Assembly (NCBI GenBank): GCA_964503125.1
Contig: CAZCZE010000032.1
Location: 1 to 64,000 of the forward strand
Direction: 5' to 3'
Source: FEN-1219 sp964503125
Lineage (GTDB): Bacteria; Pseudomonadota; Gammaproteobacteria; Steroidobacterales; Rariloculaceae
DNA: 64,000 nt
This document shows, one piece after another, positions 7,791 through 16,713 of the stretch (the stretch's first letter is position 1; every line of letters begins with the position of its first letter). The translations under genes and the position numbers were made by a program. The notes under the pieces were generated by a model. That model worked only from the letters and a program-made list of their open reading frames with translations, was not told where the DNA came from and made no database searches.

Positions 7791-7840
7791 AAGACGCTCT
7801 CGTGCCCCGCGGTCGCGGAATTCTCGTCGGATGCACCGCC

Positions 7841-7897
7841 GTTCACGCTCCGGCGCTACACTCCCCTTTGACAGAACGGCTTTTTATAGGCCTTAGC
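7841..7897. repeat. Imperfect direct repeat, copy A
   Basis: The block CGGCGCTACACTC followed by CTTTGACAGAACGGCTTTTT and then CCTTAGC recurs at 10376-10434 with three mismatches over the 35-base core plus a small length change. Copy A lies between the transposase remnant and the kinase start. The shared sequence could be a promoter (it contains TTGACA) or the terminal sequence of an insertion element. Confidence 0.8.
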
Positions 7898-7945
7898 TCA
7901 GCGGACCACGGGATTCAGAGCTCAGAAGTACGGAGGCGTAGTCGG

Positions 7946-10200
7946 ATGGGCGGTGAGCCGAGCCGCATCGCACCGGGCACGACGCTCGGCACCTACTGGA
8001 TCGAGCGCCAGCTCGGCCGGGGTGGAATGGGCGCCGTCTTTCTCGCGTACGACAAGCGCTTGCGACGCAACGTGGCGCTCAAGATCTTGGACGAGCACGC
8101 CGGCGGCGCAGGTGCCGCCGAGCGTTTGTTAGCCGAAGCGCGCAGCGCGGCCGCGTTGAGCCACCCGCACATCTGCGCGATCCACGAGGTCGCGGAAGTC
8201 GACGGCACGGCTTTCATCGCGATGGAGTATGTGAGCGGGCGCTCGCTGCGCGAGCGTGTCGATGAAGGGCCGCTGCCGCCGGTGACCGTCGTGCGATGCG
8301 GAATTCAGGCAGCAGACGCGCTCGCGTACGCGCACGAGCGCGGCATGGTCCACCGCGACTTCAAAGCCGCGAACGTTATCGTCGACGAGGACGGCCGGCT
8401 TACGATCATCGACTTCGGAATCGCCGTGCGCAGCGACGCGCTGATGGCCGACACGACGGCGCTATCGCCGGCCGCCGCGCCGCACGCCGCCGCGGGCACG
8501 CCGTACGCGATGGCGCCGGAGCAGGTTGCGCGGCAAGACGGCCGATGCGCGTACCGACATCTGGGCCCTCGGTGTGCTGCTCTACGAGATAGCGACGGGT
8601 CGTGCACCGTTCGCCGGCGAAACCACGCCCGATCTGCACGTCGCGGTCCTAACGCAGGCGCCGGAGCCGCTGCCAGCGAGCGTGCCGCCAGCGCTGACCG
8701 CCGTGATCGAGCGGTGTCTGCAGAAAGATCGCGACCGGCGGTATCAAAGAGCCGCCGACGTGCGCGCTGCACTCGCGGCGCTCGAGAACGAGCAGCGCAC
8801 CACGACGGGGGCGGCCGTACGGTCGATCGGGCGCCGACATCCGCTTCCCCGGCTCGCCGCGCTGCCCGCGGCGGCGCTCGGCATCGTAATGCTGCTTGGC
8901 ATCCTGAACGTGGGCGGGCTGCGCGATCGCTTACTCGGGGTCCCCTCGGATACCTCGATCAGACTCGCCGTGCTGCCGTTCGACAATCTCGCCGGCGACC
9001 CTGCGGAAGAATACTTCAGCGACGGCCTGACCGACGACATGATCACGCAGCTCGGCCGACTGCAGCCACAACGCCTCAGCGTCACCGCACGCGCGTCGAC
9101 GATGCGGTACAAAGGCGGTTCCGCTTCGATCGCCGACATCGGTCGCGACCTCGACGCGGACTACGTCCTGCAGGGTACAGCGCGCCGCGACGGGACGCGC
9201 GTGCGCATCAACACCGCACTGATTCGCGTGACGGACCAGGCGCAGCGCTGGGCCGAGAGCTTCGATCGCGAGCTCACGGACATTCTCACCGTCCAACGAG
9301 AAGTGAGCCGCGGCGTTGCCGACGCGCTCGCGGTCACCCTCTTGCCCGCGGAGGAGACGCGGCTTGCACGCGTAGGGCGCGTCAATCCGGAAGCGTACGA
9401 GAACCAGCTCAAGGGCCTTTATTACACAGACAGGCAGACGCAGCCCGATCTCGATCTCGCACAGCGGCACTTCGAGCGCGCGATCGAGCTTGATCCCGAC
9501 TATGTACCGCCGCACGTCGGTGTCGCGTTGGTCTGGCTCTTTCGTAGTCAGATGGGCTACCTGCCACCGAGCGAAGCGGCACCGCAAGCGAAGATTGCGG
9601 CAGCGGAGGCGGTGCGACTCGATCCCGAAAGCGCGGTGGCGCACTTTGCGCGTGCGGCCGTAGCGTGGAGCGAATGGGATTGGGCGGCGGTCGAGCGCGA
9701 GGCGCTGCTCTCGCTCGAGCTCAATCCGAACGATGCGCGCGTTGCAACGCTCTACTCCAACGTGCTCGCGGCGCTAAAGCGCCCCACCGAAGCGATTCGG
9801 TACGCTGAACGTGCGCGGCGCATGGACTCGCTCAGCACCTTCAATCAGGCGAATTACGGAATGATTTTGTACTTCGGCCGGCGCTACGCGGAGGCGCGGG
9901 TCGAGTTCGAGGCCGCGGCACTCGCCGCGCCCGAGCTGCCGTTTGCGCAGTGCGGGCTCTGGTACATCAATGCCCTCGCGGACCGGCTCGAAGAGGCGCT
10001 CGCCGGCGCCGCGGGCTGCCTCGCGCTGTACGGCCCGAGCATCGCCGAAGCGCTGCGCGGCGCCGGCTTCTCGCGCGCCGACTACAGCGCTGCGATGCGC
10101 CGCGTCGCGGCAGATCTCGCCGGTCGCACGGGCGGCGACTACGTCCTGCCCGTCGACGTGGCGCTCGCACATCTGCATGCGGACGACTCGCCGCCCTATG
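7946..10200 (+). pseudogene. Ser/Thr protein kinase with TolB-like and TPR regions, frameshifted
   Basis: The ATG at 7946 follows CGGAGG. The PknB-type kinase domain shows the Gly loop (LGRGGMGAV), VAIK-type Lys (VALKIL), HRDFKAANVIV, DFG and APEQV. One extra base near 8535 then shifts the frame: removing one C after GTTGCG restores VAGKTADARTDIWALGVLLYE. The second frame continues through a membrane helix (~8870-8920), an FlgO/TolB-like segment (LAVLPFDNLAGDPAEEYFSD) and TPR repeats up to about 10200. There the family's normal C-terminal tail is missing and is found inverted on the other strand. Such membrane kinases phosphorylate proteins and use the periplasmic TPR part for sensing. The frameshift could be a sequencing error; the inversion could not. 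Confidence 0.8.
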
Positions 10201-10356
10201 CTAGAGCGGCAGCTGCATCTCGGCGACGAGGGCGGCGAAGCGTGGGTCGTCACCGAGCGCGTCGACGACCTTCGGGTCGGTCGCGAAGCCGTAAGCGTTC
10301 GGATCGCGCTCGGCGACGCTGTGCCTGAACCACTCGAGCGCGCCATAAGGGCGTTT
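10201..10356 (-). pseudogene. Inverted C-terminal segment of the kinase/TPR protein
   Basis: Minus-strand codons read GALEWFRHSVAERDPNAY, then FATDPKVVDALGDDPRFAAL and end LPL-stop at 10201. This is the standard ending of kinase/adenylate-cyclase TPR proteins (ALxWLxxAxxERDP, then DPRFxxLLxxMxLP), which is exactly the part missing from the plus-strand gene that breaks off at 10200. No start codon or upstream domain accompanies it. I infer a small inversion of about 150 bp, or a leftover tail of a second such gene. Confidence 0.65.
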
Positions 10357-10375
10357 CGCGGGCCGCTGTCGAGGG

Positions 10376-10434
10376 GTTCTCGTCCGGCGTTACACTCGGC
10401 TTTGACAGAACGGCTTTTTCTATACGCCTTAGCC
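10376..10434. repeat. Imperfect direct repeat, copy B
   Basis: Second copy of the block at 7841-7897 (GGCGTTACACTCGG, CTTTGACAGAACGG, CGCCTTAGC). Here it lies between the inverted kinase tail and the AraC-type gene. The two copies bracket the broken kinase gene, 2.5 kb apart. Confidence 0.8.
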
Positions 10435-10538
10435 GCTTCGCCGGCTTTACGAAATGCCGATTCAACGCACTATCCGCCCCCTCGCGACTGAGCAGGATCG
10501 GAGCCGTTGCGCCCACGGGGAGCTGGCACACTGCCTCC

Positions 10539-11426
10539 ATGAGAGTAGCGAGCCGCACCGAATATCTCCGGCGAGTCGATCGCGTCGTCGAACGGATCGC
10601 TCAGTGCATCGCCAACGAGGAGGCGCCGCCCGCTATCGGCGTGCTTGCCCGCTGCGCGAATTTCTCCGAGTTCCACTTCATGCGCGTCTATCGGGCGCTC
10701 GCGGGCGAGTCACTTGGCGCCACCATCCAGAGGTTGCGCCTGGGGCGTGCGATTCATCTGTTGGCCGGGACCTCCCTGCCCGTCTCTGAGATTGCCGGCC
10801 GCGTGGGCTACGAAACGCCACAGGCCTTTGCGAAGGCGTTTCGACAGATGTTCGACGCGGCACCGAGCGATGTCCGCGACCGCCCGGAGAGCTTCCAGCA
10901 CGCCGCAGCCGTTCCGCGCGAAACGACGGCCGATCGACCGATGCCAGTCATTCGCGTCGAGATCGTGGACCTGCACCCGTTCACGGTCGCGGCTTTGCGC
11001 AATCACGGCGACTACGCGGATCTCGACAAAGCCTATGGCAGGCTCTTCAACTGGGTGGCGGAGCAGGGAGCGCTCGAATCCGTGCAAGGGATCTGGGGTG
11101 TCCCGCATCACGATCGGCGCGACACGCCGATCCAGGAATGCGTATTCGATTGCTGCCTGTCGACGAGTGCAACACTCGTCGGCGATGACGCAGTGCGCAT
11201 CGGGAAACTGGGCGGCCGTCGCTACGCAACCCACCTGCACATCGGCAGTTACGCATTGCTCGATGATGCGCACGACGCCTTGCTCCGCGATGCCCTTCCG
11301 TCGCAAGGCCTGGCGCTGCGCGACGAACCGATTCTGCATCGCTTCGCGAACGATCCGGACAACACGCCGGAGGCGGAGCTCGAGACGCACATCTACATCC
11401 CGATCGAACCGGGGGCGCTCTCATGA
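10539..11426 (+). CDS. AraC-family regulator with GyrI-like effector domain
   Basis: A 295-residue transcription regulator. The N-terminal double helix-turn-helix of the AraC/XylS type spans ~10-115 (VSEIAGRVGYETPQAFAKAF is the second helix pair). Residues ~135-290 form a GyrI-like/SOUL-type ligand domain (VAALRNHGDYADLDKAYGRL, HIYIPIE end). This domain order is that of Rob/SbmC-type regulators such as those controlling small-molecule or drug responses. The ATG at 10539 gives the normal family start. The next gene overlaps it by 4 bases, so both are probably cotranscribed. The effector is unknown. Confidence 0.88.
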   Translation: MRVASRTEYLRRVDRVVERIAQCIANEEAPPAIGVLARCANFSEFHFMRVYRALAGESLGATIQRLRLGRAIHLLAGTSLPVSEIAGRVGYETPQAFAKAFRQMFDAAPSDVRDRPESFQHAAAVPRETTADRPMPVIRVEIVDLHPFTVAALRNHGDYADLDKAYGRLFNWVAEQGALESVQGIWGVPHHDRRDTPIQECVFDCCLSTSATLVGDDAVRIGKLGGRRYATHLHIGSYALLDDAHDALLRDALPSQGLALRDEPILHRFANDPDNTPEAELETHIYIPIEPGALS

Positions 11427-11947
11427 GAACGACGCTTTGGTGCGCACTGATCCTCGCGACTAGTCTCTGCGCGACCGAGACGAACGCGGCGGAGGCGTTG
11501 ACGGCGAACACTTTGCGCTTGTCTCCCGGTGAGGCGCCGGCGCGCGCAACGATCGACGCGATGAGCTGGCTCGCCGGCACCTGGACCGGCGCGGGGCTGG
11601 GCGGCGATACCGAGGAAATCTGGAGCTCGCCCCGTGCGGGCGTAATGATGGGTGTCTACCGGTTGATCCGGGACGGCGAGCCCGTCTTCTACGAGATCAT
11701 GACGCTGAGCGAGATCGACGGCAGTCTCGAGCTGCGCCTGAAGCACTTCCACGCCGATCTGCGCGGCTGGGAGGAACGCGATGACTCCGTGGCGTTCGCG
11801 CTCGTGGCACGTTCGAAAGGTCGGTTCTGCTTCGACGGGCTGACCCTCGAGCCGCGCGGCGACGAGGTCGTCGCCTATCTCGCCATCGGGAACCCCAAGG
11901 ACGGTTCCGTGCGCGAAGAGGTCTTCCGGTACACCCGGGCCCGCTGA
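11423..11947 (+). CDS. DUF6265-family secreted protein
   Basis: 174 residues with a signal peptide (~1-23, ending TNAAEA), then a DUF6265 domain: IDAMSWLAGTWTG, EIWSSPRAGVMMGVYRLI and LRLKHFHADLRGWE. These make a lipocalin-like beta-barrel pattern. The function of the family is not established. The start overlaps the stop of the AraC-type regulator (ATGA), implying that the regulator and this exported protein respond together. Confidence 0.75.
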   Translation: MRTTLWCALILATSLCATETNAAEALTANTLRLSPGEAPARATIDAMSWLAGTWTGAGLGGDTEEIWSSPRAGVMMGVYRLIRDGEPVFYEIMTLSEIDGSLELRLKHFHADLRGWEERDDSVAFALVARSKGRFCFDGLTLEPRGDEVVAYLAIGNPKDGSVREEVFRYTRAR

Positions 11948-12317
11948 AACAGGCGGCTTTTTGCCCGATTTCGGGCCGAAATCTGCGGCCACGACCCGGT
12001 TCGCGTCGTCATAGAGCGGCTTGGTCCGCCGCACGAACTCGCTCTTCGTCAGCGGGCTAGCGGGGCCCGCGCAGAGCGACGAGAAAGTTCTCGTAGCTAT
12101 CGAGCACCGCGGGGTCGGCCGCGACGATGCCCACCATCTCGCGCGGAATCGCCTTGACGTCGGGCATACGCTCGCGGACGCGCGTGCGCCACGCGCTGCG
12201 CCCGCTCAGCGGAACACGCCCTGCTCGATGTCAATCCCAGCGCGCTGCTCAAACTGTACGTGGAGGATTTCGCCGATGGGCGCTACGTCCGTGCCGATCT
12301 CTTGTGGCGCGCGGCTC
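11948..12317. other. Gene-debris zone between DUF6265 and the anti-sigma gene
   Basis: No intact gene, but at least three short frames look protein-like. Minus strand ~12057-12190 reads RERMPDVKAIPREMVGIVAA, then LDSYENFLVALRGPR-stop. Minus strand ~11950-12045 reads SEFVRRTKPLYDDANRVVAA. Plus strand ~12220-12320 reads LLKLYVEDFADGRYVRADLL. None has a start or a complete domain. I infer remnants of two or more genes; I cannot name their families. Confidence 0.5.
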
Positions 12318-12635
12318 TCAGCGGTCGGCGCGCTCGGCGTATAGGAAGTACAAGCCGGGCACCATGACGATGACGAGGATGGCAACGGTCGTTGCGGCAA
12401 GCGGCGGGACCATCCACGGCAACAGCGCCGCGAGCGCCTCGCCGAGCGGCGGCGCGAAGATCGCCGTCAGGGCGCTGCCCAAGCACGCGGCGCCGGCGAG
12501 CGTCCAGCGGCGCGCCGTGCTGCGGCGGCGGCGCGGCGGCAGTCGCGCGAGCACGTTGACGCTGAAGTCGTCGTCGGCGAGCGTCGGCTCCGGTGCGCGC
12601 AGCGTCGCTTCGATGTTGGTGGGGTCATTGCTCAT
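12318..12635 (-). CDS. Putative membrane anti-sigma factor
   Basis: A 105-residue protein: a short polar N terminus (~1-40), an Arg-rich stretch, and two hydrophobic segments in the C-terminal half (GAACLGSALTAIFAPPLGEA, TVAILVIVMVPGLYFLY). The ATG overlaps the stop of the ECF sigma gene (ATGA), so it is translationally coupled to it. This gene order and topology suggest an anti-sigma factor holding the sigma factor at the membrane. No zinc-binding HxxxCxxC motif is present, so the assignment rests on context. Confidence 0.65.
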   Translation of the reverse strand: MSNDPTNIEATLRAPEPTLADDDFSVNVLARLPPRRRRSTARRWTLAGAACLGSALTAIFAPPLGEALAALLPWMVPPLAATTVAILVIVMVPGLYFLYAERADR

Positions 12636-13171
12636 TGCGTAACTCCTTGAGCCGGGCTGAGCCATTCCCTGAGCTTCTCGTGGCCACGGACGAGATCGGA
12701 TTTCACCGTGCCGATCGGCAACTCGAGTGCGTCGGCAATCTCGGAGTGCGTCATACCTTTCTTGTAGTGTAGATCGAACACGGCTCGTTGCCGTACCGGC
12801 AGCTGCTCCAGGGCGCGATCCACGTCGAGGGCCGTGGCGATGGCGGCAGCCGTGTCCGTGGCGCCGCCGTGTGTTTCCTCGTCGAACTCGACAGCGCTGC
12901 GGCGGCCGCGCTCGTCGTTCAAGAACGTGTGATAGGCGATGCGGAAGAGCCAGGTCGAGAAGCGCGCGGCGCCGCGGTAGGAGCGGAGCGCCTGGTACGT
13001 CTTGATGAACGTCTCCTGCGCGAGGTCGTTGGCGCGCTCGACGTCGTTGCGCGCGAGCCGCCGCAGGAAGTTGCGCACGGCCGATTGGTGCCGGCGCACG
13101 AGGAGCTCGAACGCGGCGCGATCGTCGTCGGCGACGATCCGCGCGACGAGCGCTGTGTCGCTGTCGCTCAC
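12632..13171 (-). CDS. ECF RNA polymerase sigma factor
   Basis: A 179-residue protein with sigma region 2 (FELLVRRHQSAVRNFLRRL, DLAQETFIKTYQAL, FSTWLFRIAYHTFLND) and region 4 (RALEQLPVRQRAVFDLHY, THSEIADALELPIGTVKSDL). The GTG at 13171 lies one base after the upstream gene's stop (TGAGGTG). This start is preferred because a longer frame would translate back through the neighbour and adds no sigma homology. It forms a three-gene operon with a DUF6249 protein upstream and the putative anti-sigma gene downstream. Autoregulation is likely, but the promoter was not identified. Confidence 0.88.
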   Translation of the reverse strand: MSDSDTALVARIVADDDRAAFELLVRRHQSAVRNFLRRLARNDVERANDLAQETFIKTYQALRSYRGAARFSTWLFRIAYHTFLNDERGRRSAVEFDEETHGGATDTAAAIATALDVDRALEQLPVRQRAVFDLHYKKGMTHSEIADALELPIGTVKSDLVRGHEKLREWLSPAQGVTQ

Positions 13172-13172
13172 C

Positions 13173-13703
13173 TCAGGGCTGTGGCGAGCCCGAGGAGGCG
13201 CCGCGCGCGATCTCGCGCCCGGTGAGCCAAGCCTTGAAGAAGCTGCCGAGGCTCGGCAGCAGGAACAGCAAACCCCAGACGCCGTACCGCCAGTTGCCGC
13301 CGGACCCAATGATGAGAATCAGCGCGACCGCGATCGCGAAGCTGAGCAGCGTGATGCCGCGCCGGATGTCGTGCCGGCGCTCCGCGGGCAACGGTAGGGG
13401 CGGCTTCTCGCCCGTGATGAGCTCGCGCGGCACGGGTTGGCCGGACACGACAAGCCGCTCGAGCATCGCAAAGCGTTCGCGATCCTTCTTACGGTCGTGG
13501 AATAGGGCGATCGCAATGATGCCCAACACGAGCATCATCCCGAGCGCCGGCAGGCCGAACATGAGCAGGGCATCCAGCGGTCCGTGCACCTCCTCGCCCT
13601 GCCCCAGGGGAAGCGGCGATAAAACCTGTGCGCCCGCCGGCAGCGCGGCCGCGCCGATAGCGGCCACGAACACGGCCGTCCGCCGCAACATCGATGCGAT
13701 CAT
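13173..13703 (-). CDS. DUF6249-family membrane protein
   Basis: 176 residues with an N-terminal signal peptide (to about 25, PAGAQ) and a transmembrane helix at ~45-68 (LPALGMMLVLGIIAIALF). A charged cytoplasmic stretch follows (HDRKKDRERFAMLERLV), then two more hydrophobic segments near 120-155. The pattern fits DUF6249, a family commonly encoded next to ECF sigma/anti-sigma pairs. It is the first gene of the operon. Function is unknown; it may be part of the signal-sensing membrane complex. Confidence 0.7.
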   Translation of the reverse strand: MIASMLRRTAVFVAAIGAAALPAGAQVLSPLPLGQGEEVHGPLDALLMFGLPALGMMLVLGIIAIALFHDRKKDRERFAMLERLVVSGQPVPRELITGEKPPLPLPAERRHDIRRGITLLSFAIAVALILIIGSGGNWRYGVWGLLFLLPSLGSFFKAWLTGREIARGASSGSPQP

Positions 13704-13787
13704 GGGTCGTTACCTCGCAAGGCAAAGTGGTTACCGATCGACTAGACACACGGGCGCGCCGTTTGGATGCAAACGGGCGCTTCGAGG

Positions 13788-14804
13788 TCACGCCGGCCCG
13801 AGGTCGGCATAGTGGGCGAGAGCTACGTCGCGGTGCGACCGCAGGCGGATCTTCAGGTAGTTGTCGCCGAAGGTCGCGAAGATCGGGTCGTTCGGATCGG
13901 CGTTCTGGCCGCCGGGCGCCGCAGCCGCGAGCTCGGGCGGCAGCGTAGTGGGCGCAAACACGGCGTCGAGCCGCGGGTGGAAGAAGTACGCGATTGACAG
14001 CCGCTCCCGCCCCGACGGCGGGCTCCGCACGCGGTGCTTCGTCGCGCGCAGGTAGCCGCTCGTCGCGGCTTGCAGCATCTCGCCCAGGTTCATGACGTAG
14101 GTGCCGAGCCGCGGCGTTGCGTCGACGAGCTTGCCGTCGCTCTCGACCTGCAAGCCGCCGACGTCGTCCTGGAGCACGAACGACACGAGTCCCGAGTCGT
14201 GGTGCATGCCGACGCCTTGCCCCGTGTCGGCCGCGCGCGGCTGCGCGGGATAACGAATGATCTTGAGGTGCGGGTCGCCGCGCGGCAGCACCGCGTCGTC
14301 GAAATGCTCGAGCGGCTGGCCCAAGCCGAGCGCCAGCGCGCGCAAGATCGCGAGTCCCACGCCATCCATTGCGCGCATCCACGCGAGCACCGCCGGGCGC
14401 ATGGCGGGTAGCCGGGCGGGCCACTGGTTCGGACCGCGCAGGCGTAACCACGGCGGGTCGCTCGGCGCGACCACGGCCGCGGGCTCCTCCGGGCCGACGT
14501 CGAGCTGCTCGCGCCAATCGCTGACGCCCTTCGTGATCTCGCCGCCGAGCACGGTGTAGCCGCGAAAGTGCGGGGAGTTGGCGATCGCGAGCGCGCGGCG
14601 CTCCGTTTCGGGCAGCGCGAAGAACTGGCGCGTGACTGCCATGACGGTGGCATCGTGCTCGGCGGGCACGCCGTGACCGACGAGGTAACAGAAGCCGGGC
14701 CCATGGCACGCGTCGCGCAAGCGCAGGACGAGCTCACGCCCGCCGGGGCTGAAAGGCGCCGCCCTGAAGGGGGCAAGATCGATCTCCGGTAGGACGCTGG
14801 GCAT
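13788..14804 (-). CDS. 2-oxoglutarate/Fe(II)-dependent oxygenase, isopenicillin N synthase-like
   Basis: 338 residues with the N-terminal DIOX_N region (EIDLAPFRA, ACHGPGFCYLVGHGVP) and the C-terminal 2OG-Fe(II) jelly roll. Iron ligands are visible as HHDSGL (the HxD pair) and the distal His in RATKHRV. The 2-oxoglutarate-binding Arg/Ser is in RERLSIAYFFHP. Relatives hydroxylate, desaturate or ring-close small molecules; the substrate cannot be assigned. It is transcribed divergently from the DUF2799 lipoprotein, with a ~100-base gap. Confidence 0.85.
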   Translation of the reverse strand: MPSVLPEIDLAPFRAAPFSPGGRELVLRLRDACHGPGFCYLVGHGVPAEHDATVMAVTRQFFALPETERRALAIANSPHFRGYTVLGGEITKGVSDWREQLDVGPEEPAAVVAPSDPPWLRLRGPNQWPARLPAMRPAVLAWMRAMDGVGLAILRALALGLGQPLEHFDDAVLPRGDPHLKIIRYPAQPRAADTGQGVGMHHDSGLVSFVLQDDVGGLQVESDGKLVDATPRLGTYVMNLGEMLQAATSGYLRATKHRVRSPPSGRERLSIAYFFHPRLDAVFAPTTLPPELAAAAPGGQNADPNDPIFATFGDNYLKIRLRSHRDVALAHYADLGPA

Positions 14805-14905
14805 TGGTCGGGCTCGCCGGGGAACGCGACGTGTTGTGACTTGGGTCCGAGGATGACGCGAACGGCGTTCCTATACTGCGCCAACCACGGTCAGGGACGG
14901 ACATT

Positions 14906-15532
14906 ATGTATCTCACGCGTATCCTGTCTCTCGGTTTCGCCGCCTACCTCGTGGCCGGCTGCTCCGGCATGAGCGAGCAAGCCTGCGTGACCGCCGACTG
15001 GCGCACCGTCGGTTTCGAGGACGGCACGCTCGGCCGATCCGAAGCCGGTATCGGCCGGTATCGGCAAGCGTGCTCCGAGCACGGTGTCGCGCCCGACCTC
15101 GCGAGTTACCGCGCCGGTCACGCCGAGGGCGTGCGCGTCTACTGCCGCGCGAGCAACGGCTTCGCCGTTGGCCACAGCGGCGCTTCGTATCAAGGCGTCT
15201 GCCCCGGCGATCTCGAAGCCGAGTTCGTCAGCGAGTACAACGCGGGCCGGCACCTCCACGGGCTCGAGTCGGCGCTCGGGAACGTCGATGCGCGCATCGC
15301 GGGCAGCTACCGCGCGCAGGACAACATCAAGCGGGAGCTCACGGACATCGCGGCCAGGATGATCGCGAGCGACACGACGCCCGAGCAACGCGTCGCCATG
15401 GTCACGCGCAGCGCGGACTTAGGAAGACGCTACGGCGAGCTCACGACGGAGATTCGCGAGCTCGAGCGCACGCGCGCCGTGGCGGAGCGCGAGCTCCTCG
15501 ATTACCGTCAGACGCTGGCCGCGAGCTTCTGA
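14906..15532 (+). CDS. DUF2799 lipoprotein
   Basis: 208 residues. The signal peptide ends in a lipobox (LVAGC, Cys at ~19). The DUF2799 pattern follows: CVTADWRTVGFEDG, YRQACSEHGVAPD, YCRASNGFAVGHSG and FVSEYNAGRHLHG. The C-terminal third is a long helical region likely to form a coiled coil (ELTTEIRELERTRAVAEREL). The protein is predicted to be anchored in the outer or inner membrane facing the periplasm. The family's function is unknown. Confidence 0.78.
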   Translation: MYLTRILSLGFAAYLVAGCSGMSEQACVTADWRTVGFEDGTLGRSEAGIGRYRQACSEHGVAPDLASYRAGHAEGVRVYCRASNGFAVGHSGASYQGVCPGDLEAEFVSEYNAGRHLHGLESALGNVDARIAGSYRAQDNIKRELTDIAARMIASDTTPEQRVAMVTRSADLGRRYGELTTEIRELERTRAVAERELLDYRQTLAASF

Positions 15533-15589
15533 GCCACTTCGGCAAGCAGCGAGCGGCTCGTTCCGCGCTGCTGACCCGCCCTGCGGGCG

Positions 15590-16591
15590 TCAGCGCACGT
15601 ATTTCTTGACGCTCTGCGAATAGACCTCGGCGCCGTAGATCGTGCCGGCTGAATCGGCGGCGAGGCCATGCGCCCCCGTCTCCTGCGCGCGCGTCGGGTC
15701 GAACTCGGGGTCCGGGATGAACGCACTCACGGACCCATCCCTCGCGCTGCCGACATAGATGCCCCGCGGCCAGCCGCGGTTGCGCTCGTCGTTCGACTGG
15801 TTGTCGGAGACATAGAGCGTGTCGTCGGCGGCGATGTGAATGCCGCTCGGCCGGCCGAACTGCGTCCACGCATCGAGGAAATTGCCGTCCTGATCGAAGA
15901 TCTGGATGCGGTTGTTGTCGCGATCGGCGACGAACAACCGCCCCTGCGAGTCGAGTGCGAGCGCGTGCGGCACGATGAACCGGCCGGGCTCGCTGCCCGT
16001 GCCGCCCCATTCCTTGATGAACGTGCCGTCGCGCGCGAACTTCACGATGCGGTTGTTCGACATGGCCTCGTGGCCATCGCTCACGAACACGTCGCCGTTG
16101 GCGGCCACGACGACGTCCGTGGGGCCGTTGAAATGGGTCGGGCCGTCGCCGGCGCGCGCGCCCGTGCCGAGCCGCAGCAGCTCGCGGCCGTCGGGCGAGA
16201 ACTTGATGACCTGATGGCCGCGATCGTCGCCGCCGCGCGCGTCCGTGACCCAGACGTTGCCGTCGGCGTCGACGTAGACGCCGTGCGGCCAGGCGAACAG
16301 CCCCGCGCCGAAGGCTCCGAGCCACTCGCCGTCGGCGCCGACGTGCAGCACGGGATCGATATCGTCGTGTCCCAGGCAATTGTTCTCGCCGCAGCGCTCG
16401 GCGATCCACAGCGTGCCGTCGCGCGCGACGTCGACCATGCTCATGGAGCCCAGCGTGCGGCCGGCGGGCGCCTGCAGTAAACCCGTGAGCGTGCGATAAG
16501 GGTTCGGCAATTCGGCGTCCGAGCAACCGAGCAGCGAGAGGGATGCGAGCACCGCAGCAGCGGCCGCGCGCGAGCAGCGTCGTGCGTTCAT
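15590..16591 (-). CDS. NHL-repeat beta-propeller lipoprotein
   Basis: 333 residues. The ATG at 16591 gives a lipoprotein signal (LASLSLLGCSD) directly at the N terminus and is preferred to the start 36 bases upstream. The rest consists of NHL/6-bladed propeller repeats, each like PHGVYVDADGNVWVTD, PTDVVVAANGDVFVSDG, PHALALDSQGRLFVADRD and PSGIHIAADDTLYVSD. Such proteins bind ligands or act as hydrolases or lyases in the periplasm. Nothing in the sequence assigns a substrate. Confidence 0.8.
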   Translation of the reverse strand: MNARRCSRAAAAAVLASLSLLGCSDAELPNPYRTLTGLLQAPAGRTLGSMSMVDVARDGTLWIAERCGENNCLGHDDIDPVLHVGADGEWLGAFGAGLFAWPHGVYVDADGNVWVTDARGGDDRGHQVIKFSPDGRELLRLGTGARAGDGPTHFNGPTDVVVAANGDVFVSDGHEAMSNNRIVKFARDGTFIKEWGGTGSEPGRFIVPHALALDSQGRLFVADRDNNRIQIFDQDGNFLDAWTQFGRPSGIHIAADDTLYVSDNQSNDERNRGWPRGIYVGSARDGSVSAFIPDPEFDPTRAQETGAHGLAADSAGTIYGAEVYSQSVKKYVR

Positions 16592-16713
16592 GCGGGCGAG
16601 TCTGCGCGCGGCCCGTAGGCCGTTCAAGCGACGCCGCCCTTACAGTTGGTTACAGTGAACTCGCGGGCGTTCGGCTAGTCTCTCTTTCAGTGGCCGCCAC
16701 GCGAGGAATTCGT

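Noticed and set aside
7403..9493. Continuous 696-codon frame upstream of and through the kinase start
   Set aside because: Upstream of 7946 it is antisense to the DctM tail and opposite the transposase frame. The ATG at 7946 has a good ribosome site and begins kinase homology. After 8535 the frame is wrong because of the frameshift.
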